The translations under genes were made by a program, and so were the position numbers. A stretch of DNA of 64,000 bases from Ferrimonas gelatinilytica (GTDB taxonomy: Bacteria; Pseudomonadota; Gammaproteobacteria; Enterobacterales; Shewanellaceae). Of this stretch, positions 62,401 through 64,000 are shown one piece after another (position 1 is the first letter of the stretch; the number at the start of each line of letters is the position of its first letter). The notes beneath the pieces are model-generated. The model was not told where the DNA came from and made no database searches. It saw only the letters and a list, made by a program, of their open reading frames with translations. The DNA is taken from assembly GCF_039544205.1 (NCBI RefSeq), contig NZ_BAABLF010000006.1, positions 124,001 to 188,000 on the forward strand, read 5' to 3'.

Positions 62401-62626
62401 CCTGGTGATGGCCTCCGGTGCGGGGGCGGAGACCCGGTTCGTTATCGGCGTCGTGGTGCTGGGCGGGATCCTGTTGGCGACCCTGTTCACCCTGCTGGTG
62501 ATCCCCGTGGTTTACCACCTGCTGGCCCGCCATACCGAGAGTCCGGAGTTTGTCACCCGCCAGCTCGAGGCCCAGCTGGCCGAGGACAATACGGTGCTGA
62601 TGAAACGGCGTAAGACCGGTTCGTAG
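59495..62626 (+). CDS. RND-type efflux pump inner-membrane transporter, pump 2
   Basis: This 1043-residue HAE-1-type RND transporter is only moderately similar to pump 1, so it is not a recent duplicate. LLALILAIGMVVDDAIVMLENIHSR holds the helix-4 Asp pair. The N-terminus reads LSVKRPVMASVISLLLIAFGLVSFDKLPLREYPNIDPPVVEISTSYRGAS. It has twelve membrane helices and two periplasmic loops, with a C-terminal cytoplasmic tail. A strong terminator follows. No outer-membrane channel gene is present. Confidence 0.94.
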   Translation: MLLTDLSVKRPVMASVISLLLIAFGLVSFDKLPLREYPNIDPPVVEISTSYRGASAAVVESKITRLVEDRISGVEGIRNISSSSQAGRSSVNLEFSVGRDIDAAANDVRDRVSQILDDLPEEAEPPEVQKASGSSEVIMWLNLVSDRLDTLQLTDYARRYLVDRFSVIDGVANVRVGGGKVYAVRVWVDRQRLAARGLTVTDIEDALRADNVELPAGSIESESRLFSVRVQRSFIHPDDFAKLVIGAGADGHLIRLGEVARVELDSEEERIAFRGNTQDMIGLGITRQSTANTLEVSRQVHTLVDELNRSLPEGMEIKRSYDSSVFIQASIDEVYRTLFIAMALVVVVIYLFLGSVRAMLIPAITVPVSLIGTFIILYALGFSINLLTLLALILAIGMVVDDAIVMLENIHSRIEQGEPPLKAAFLGARQVGFAIVATTLVLVAVFLPIGFLEGDLGKLFREFSIAMSAAVILSSLVALTLSPMMGSKILKPVDNETWLVKKIDAGVERLRRVYKAALAAWIQRPYLVVVVLVTALGGSGWLFAKLPSEFAPKEDRGSLFLIVNGPQGATYDFIKPYMDEVEHRLMPLVEAGEIKRLLIRAPRSFGRTEDFSGGMAIIVLEDWSERRSAFEIINDIRSRLSDLSGVQAFPIMRQAFGRGVGKPVQFVIGGGSYEELAQWRDLILAEAANNPGLVGLDHDYKETQPQLRVVIDRERAGDLGVSIRAIGRTLETMLGSRLVTTFEQRGEEYDVIIEGQRDRQNTAADLASLYVRSHRSGELIPLSNLVSVEEFADAPTLNRYNRVRAITLEANLADGYTLGEALDYLNGLVDRLLPADALVSYKGSSLDHQESGGSIGFVFALALVVVFLVLAAQFESYVHPVVIMLTVPLATFGALLGLYFTDQSLNIYSQIGIIMLVGLAAKNGILIVEFANQLRDRGVDFDQAIIDAAGARLRPILMTGITTAAGAVPLVMASGAGAETRFVIGVVVLGGILLATLFTLLVIPVVYHLLARHTESPEFVTRQLEAQLAEDNTVLMKRRKTGS

Positions 62627-62642
62627 CGGTGTCCATCTGATG

Positions 62643-62672
62643 AAAAACGCCCCGAACTATGGGGCGTTTTTT
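62643..62672 (+). terminator. Rho-independent terminator of RND operon 2
   Basis: An 11-bp stem AAAAACGCCCC (62643-62653) pairs with GGGGCGTTTTT (62661-62671) over GAACTAT. It overlaps an apparent early ATG of the next frame, which shows that the Bor-like gene must start later. Confidence 0.92.
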
Positions 62673-62750
62673 CGTTTGATGTGCGCAGGAATTGGCAGTA
62701 ACTTGGGTCCGGATATATCGCTAAGTCATATGTTTATAAGGAAATTAACT

Positions 62751-63071
62751 ATGCGTCAGTCAATCATTGCGTTGATGGTGCTCACGGGGCTCACTGCGTG
62801 CTCCACCGTCACCATCAAACCGGACCCCGCCGTATACGTGAATCAGGTTCCCAGCTATCAGGACACTCGCCACTTCTTTTTCTGGGGGCTGGCCGGCGAA
62901 GAGCGGGTAAATGTCAGCGAGATCTGTAAAGAGAAAAGCGTGGCGCAGATGCAGAGCCAGCAAACCTTCGTCAACGGCCTGCTTGGATGGGTGACGCTGG
63001 GGATCTATGCCCCCCATTCGGTGAAGGTTTGGTGTGAGGACGCCATTTTGAACAAGGAGGAGGTAGTATGA
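62751..63071 (+). CDS. Bor-like lipoprotein 1
   Basis: This 106-residue lipoprotein has the signal QSIIALMVLTGLTACST (acyl Cys near 16) and the Bor domain: DTRHFFFWGLAGEERVNVSEIC, then QSQQTFVNGLLGWVTLGIYAPHSVKVWC. Lambda Bor is an outer-membrane lipoprotein linked to serum resistance, and chromosomal relatives are of unknown role. ATG 62751 follows ATAAGGAAAT. The longer frame from 62640 starts inside the previous terminator. It is coupled to the next gene by ATGA. Confidence 0.83.
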   Translation: MRQSIIALMVLTGLTACSTVTIKPDPAVYVNQVPSYQDTRHFFFWGLAGEERVNVSEICKEKSVAQMQSQQTFVNGLLGWVTLGIYAPHSVKVWCEDAILNKEEVV

Positions 63072-63391
63072 CACGTTGGACTCTGACCCTGCTGGCGGCC
63101 TCACTGCTGGCCGGCTGTCACACCATCCACTTCGACCGGGATCAGCCGGCCATGGATAACAAGGCGTTAAGCCAGTCCCAATGGCACCACAACATGGGGT
63201 TGGCGCTGGTGGAGGTGAGTGAACCTGTCTCGGTAAACCGCTTCTGTGGTGCAGAGAACTGGGATTCGGTGAAGACGGAAACCACCTTCGTCAATGGTTT
63301 ACCCGGCGCGCTCATCCCCTATCTCGGCCTAATCTGGACGCCCAAAACCACCACCATCCAGTGCCGGGGTGAGCAGTCACAAGTGCAGTAA
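63068..63391 (+). CDS. Bor-like lipoprotein 2
   Basis: This 107-residue lipoprotein has the signal WTLTLLAASLLAGCHT (acyl Cys near 17). The body reads SVNRFCGAENWDSVKTETTFVNGLPGALIPYLGLIWTPKTTTIQC, matching the Bor family in a different part from its neighbour: the CGAEN...KTETTFVNGL segment is closer to lambda Bor than copy 1. The four-base overlap with copy 1 indicates a joint operon. The pair may form a complex in the outer membrane. Confidence 0.78.
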   Translation: MTRWTLTLLAASLLAGCHTIHFDRDQPAMDNKALSQSQWHHNMGLALVEVSEPVSVNRFCGAENWDSVKTETTFVNGLPGALIPYLGLIWTPKTTTIQCRGEQSQVQ

Positions 63392-63421
63392 CGCTCTCTG
63401 TATGGCCACGTTTAGTGCCAA

Positions 63422-63446
63422 AAAGCCCTGCTTTTGCAGGGCTTTC
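63422..63446. terminator. Rho-independent terminator after the Bor-like pair
   Basis: AAAGCCCTGC (63422-63431) pairs with GCAGGGCTTT (63436-63445) over TTTT. The symmetric A and T flanks could also serve the convergent DUF2897 gene. Confidence 0.85.
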
Positions 63447-63491
63447 TCGATGTTGGGGGCAGTACTCGTGCTGGGTAACCCTTACAGCCAC

Positions 63492-63731
63492 TCAGGGCTT
63501 TTTCTTCCAATCATCGTTGTCGTCCCACTCATCCTTGTCCCAGTCCTCATTATCCCAGGCGTCCTGCTGCGCTTTTCGTTGTTCGCGCTTTTTTTTCTGT
63601 TCCGGGGTGACCTTAGGCTTGCCGAAAAAGGGGGGAAGTTTGAAGTGCGTGGTGTGCTTGAGCACCACAAGGTTGCTGGCGATGAACGCCAGGACAACGA
63701 AGATAAGCAGCCACAATTCCCATTTTTCCAT
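63492..63731 (-). CDS. DUF2897 small membrane protein
   Basis: This 79-residue protein has one N-terminal membrane segment (LWLLIFVVLAFIASNLVVL) followed by a Lys-rich stretch (KVTPEQKKKREQRKAQ) and a very acidic Asp/Trp-rich tail (DNEDWDKDEWDDNDDW). This layout is that of the DUF2897 family found in Shewanella and relatives, function unknown. It converges with the Bor-like pair. Confidence 0.75.
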   Translation of the reverse strand: MEKWELWLLIFVVLAFIASNLVVLKHTTHFKLPPFFGKPKVTPEQKKKREQRKAQQDAWDNEDWDKDEWDDNDDWKKKP

Positions 63732-63926
63732 GGTATCGATCCTTTTCCGGAGCAGAGTCTCAGTGTAACAGTAACAGCTGCAGCAGATCCCGCCCAGGTA
63801 GGGAATATTCCAGCCGGTAAAGAAATGGCCGGCACAGCTCGGATCGACACCACGGGCAGATAGCCAGCTTTTACATCAGCAGGTTATGATGCCGATACGC
63901 TCCCGACCCGGTAAAAGGCTCAACCG

Positions 63927-64000
63927 ATGTGCGCGAATTCGGCAATGGCACCACACCCATTAAGTTGTGGCTTGATGATGATCCACGGTAACCGTATGGA
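63927..64000 (+). CDS. Possible 5' end of recC (cut by window end)
   Basis: A frame opens at ATG 63927, after AAAAGG, and runs off the window after 24 codons, ending LMMIHGNRM. A start of this kind (hydrophobic, then HxNRxE) resembles the N-terminus of the RecC subunit of exodeoxyribonuclease V, but too little is visible to be confident. The ATG at 63975 is a possible alternative start. Confidence 0.35.
   Translation, partial: MCANSAMAPHPLSCGLMMIHGNRM

Noticed and set aside
62640..62750. Early ATG at 62640 for the first Bor-like gene
   Set aside because: It lies at the edge of the RND terminator hairpin. ATG 62751 has a ribosome site and begins the lipoprotein signal.

Overview
The window looks like chromosomal DNA of a GC-rich marine-type gammaproteobacterium. 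The closest fit I can infer is Ferrimonas or a near relative in the Alteromonadales. The reasons are the housekeeping synteny (sucABCD; apt-dnaX-ybaB-recR-htpG-cnoX-adk-hemH; bcp-gcvR-dapA-bamC) combined with families typical of Shewanella, Vibrio and Ferrimonas (DUF3360, a DUF3450/TonB2 cluster, ZrgA/DUF2796, DUF3299, DUF2897). No tRNA, rRNA, CRISPR array, prophage or transposase was found, and almost every gene reads as intact.

Layout. 1-5530: the end of sucA, then sucB and sucCD (TCA cycle), closed by a terminator. 5841-9405: a DUF3360 transporter, an ACT-domain protein related to GcvR, and two unknown membrane proteins. 9736-14688: a six-gene TonB2-type energising system. 14761-18248: dusC; a copper-buffering RiPP locus hvfABC, whose precursor carries ten EGKCG motifs; and a 39-residue membrane microprotein. 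18386-33107: apt, dnaX, ybaB, recR, an HTH-less LuxR-type sensor, htpG behind a textbook sigma-32 promoter, cnoX, adk, hemH, the 5-oxoprolinase genes pxpBCA on the minus strand, and gsk.

33211-45295 is a minus-strand run of eight genes. It holds an LdcA-type lysine decarboxylase, an outer-membrane barrel, an AdiA-type arginine decarboxylase, a PotE-type antiporter, an orphan family-3 solute-binding protein, an AdiC-like antiporter, and an HlyD/DUF2955 efflux pair. Together these look like a complete amino acid decarboxylation and acid-resistance module that includes its own outer-membrane channel. This is the most system-like and least standard arrangement in the window. 45863-48998 is a zinc-related zrg-type ABC operon. 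49101-52243 holds bcp, gcvR, dapA and bamC. 52475-62626 holds two RND pump operons separated by an intergenic repeat and a leucine-rich-repeat lipoprotein. 62751-64000 holds two tandem Bor-like lipoproteins, a DUF2897 protein and a possible 5' end of recC.

Two features span the window. A roughly 540-bp noncoding repeat occurs twice in the same orientation (27491-28035 and 56718-57254), each time directly behind a terminator. Rho-independent terminators are frequent and well formed, so most transcription-unit boundaries can be read directly from the sequence.
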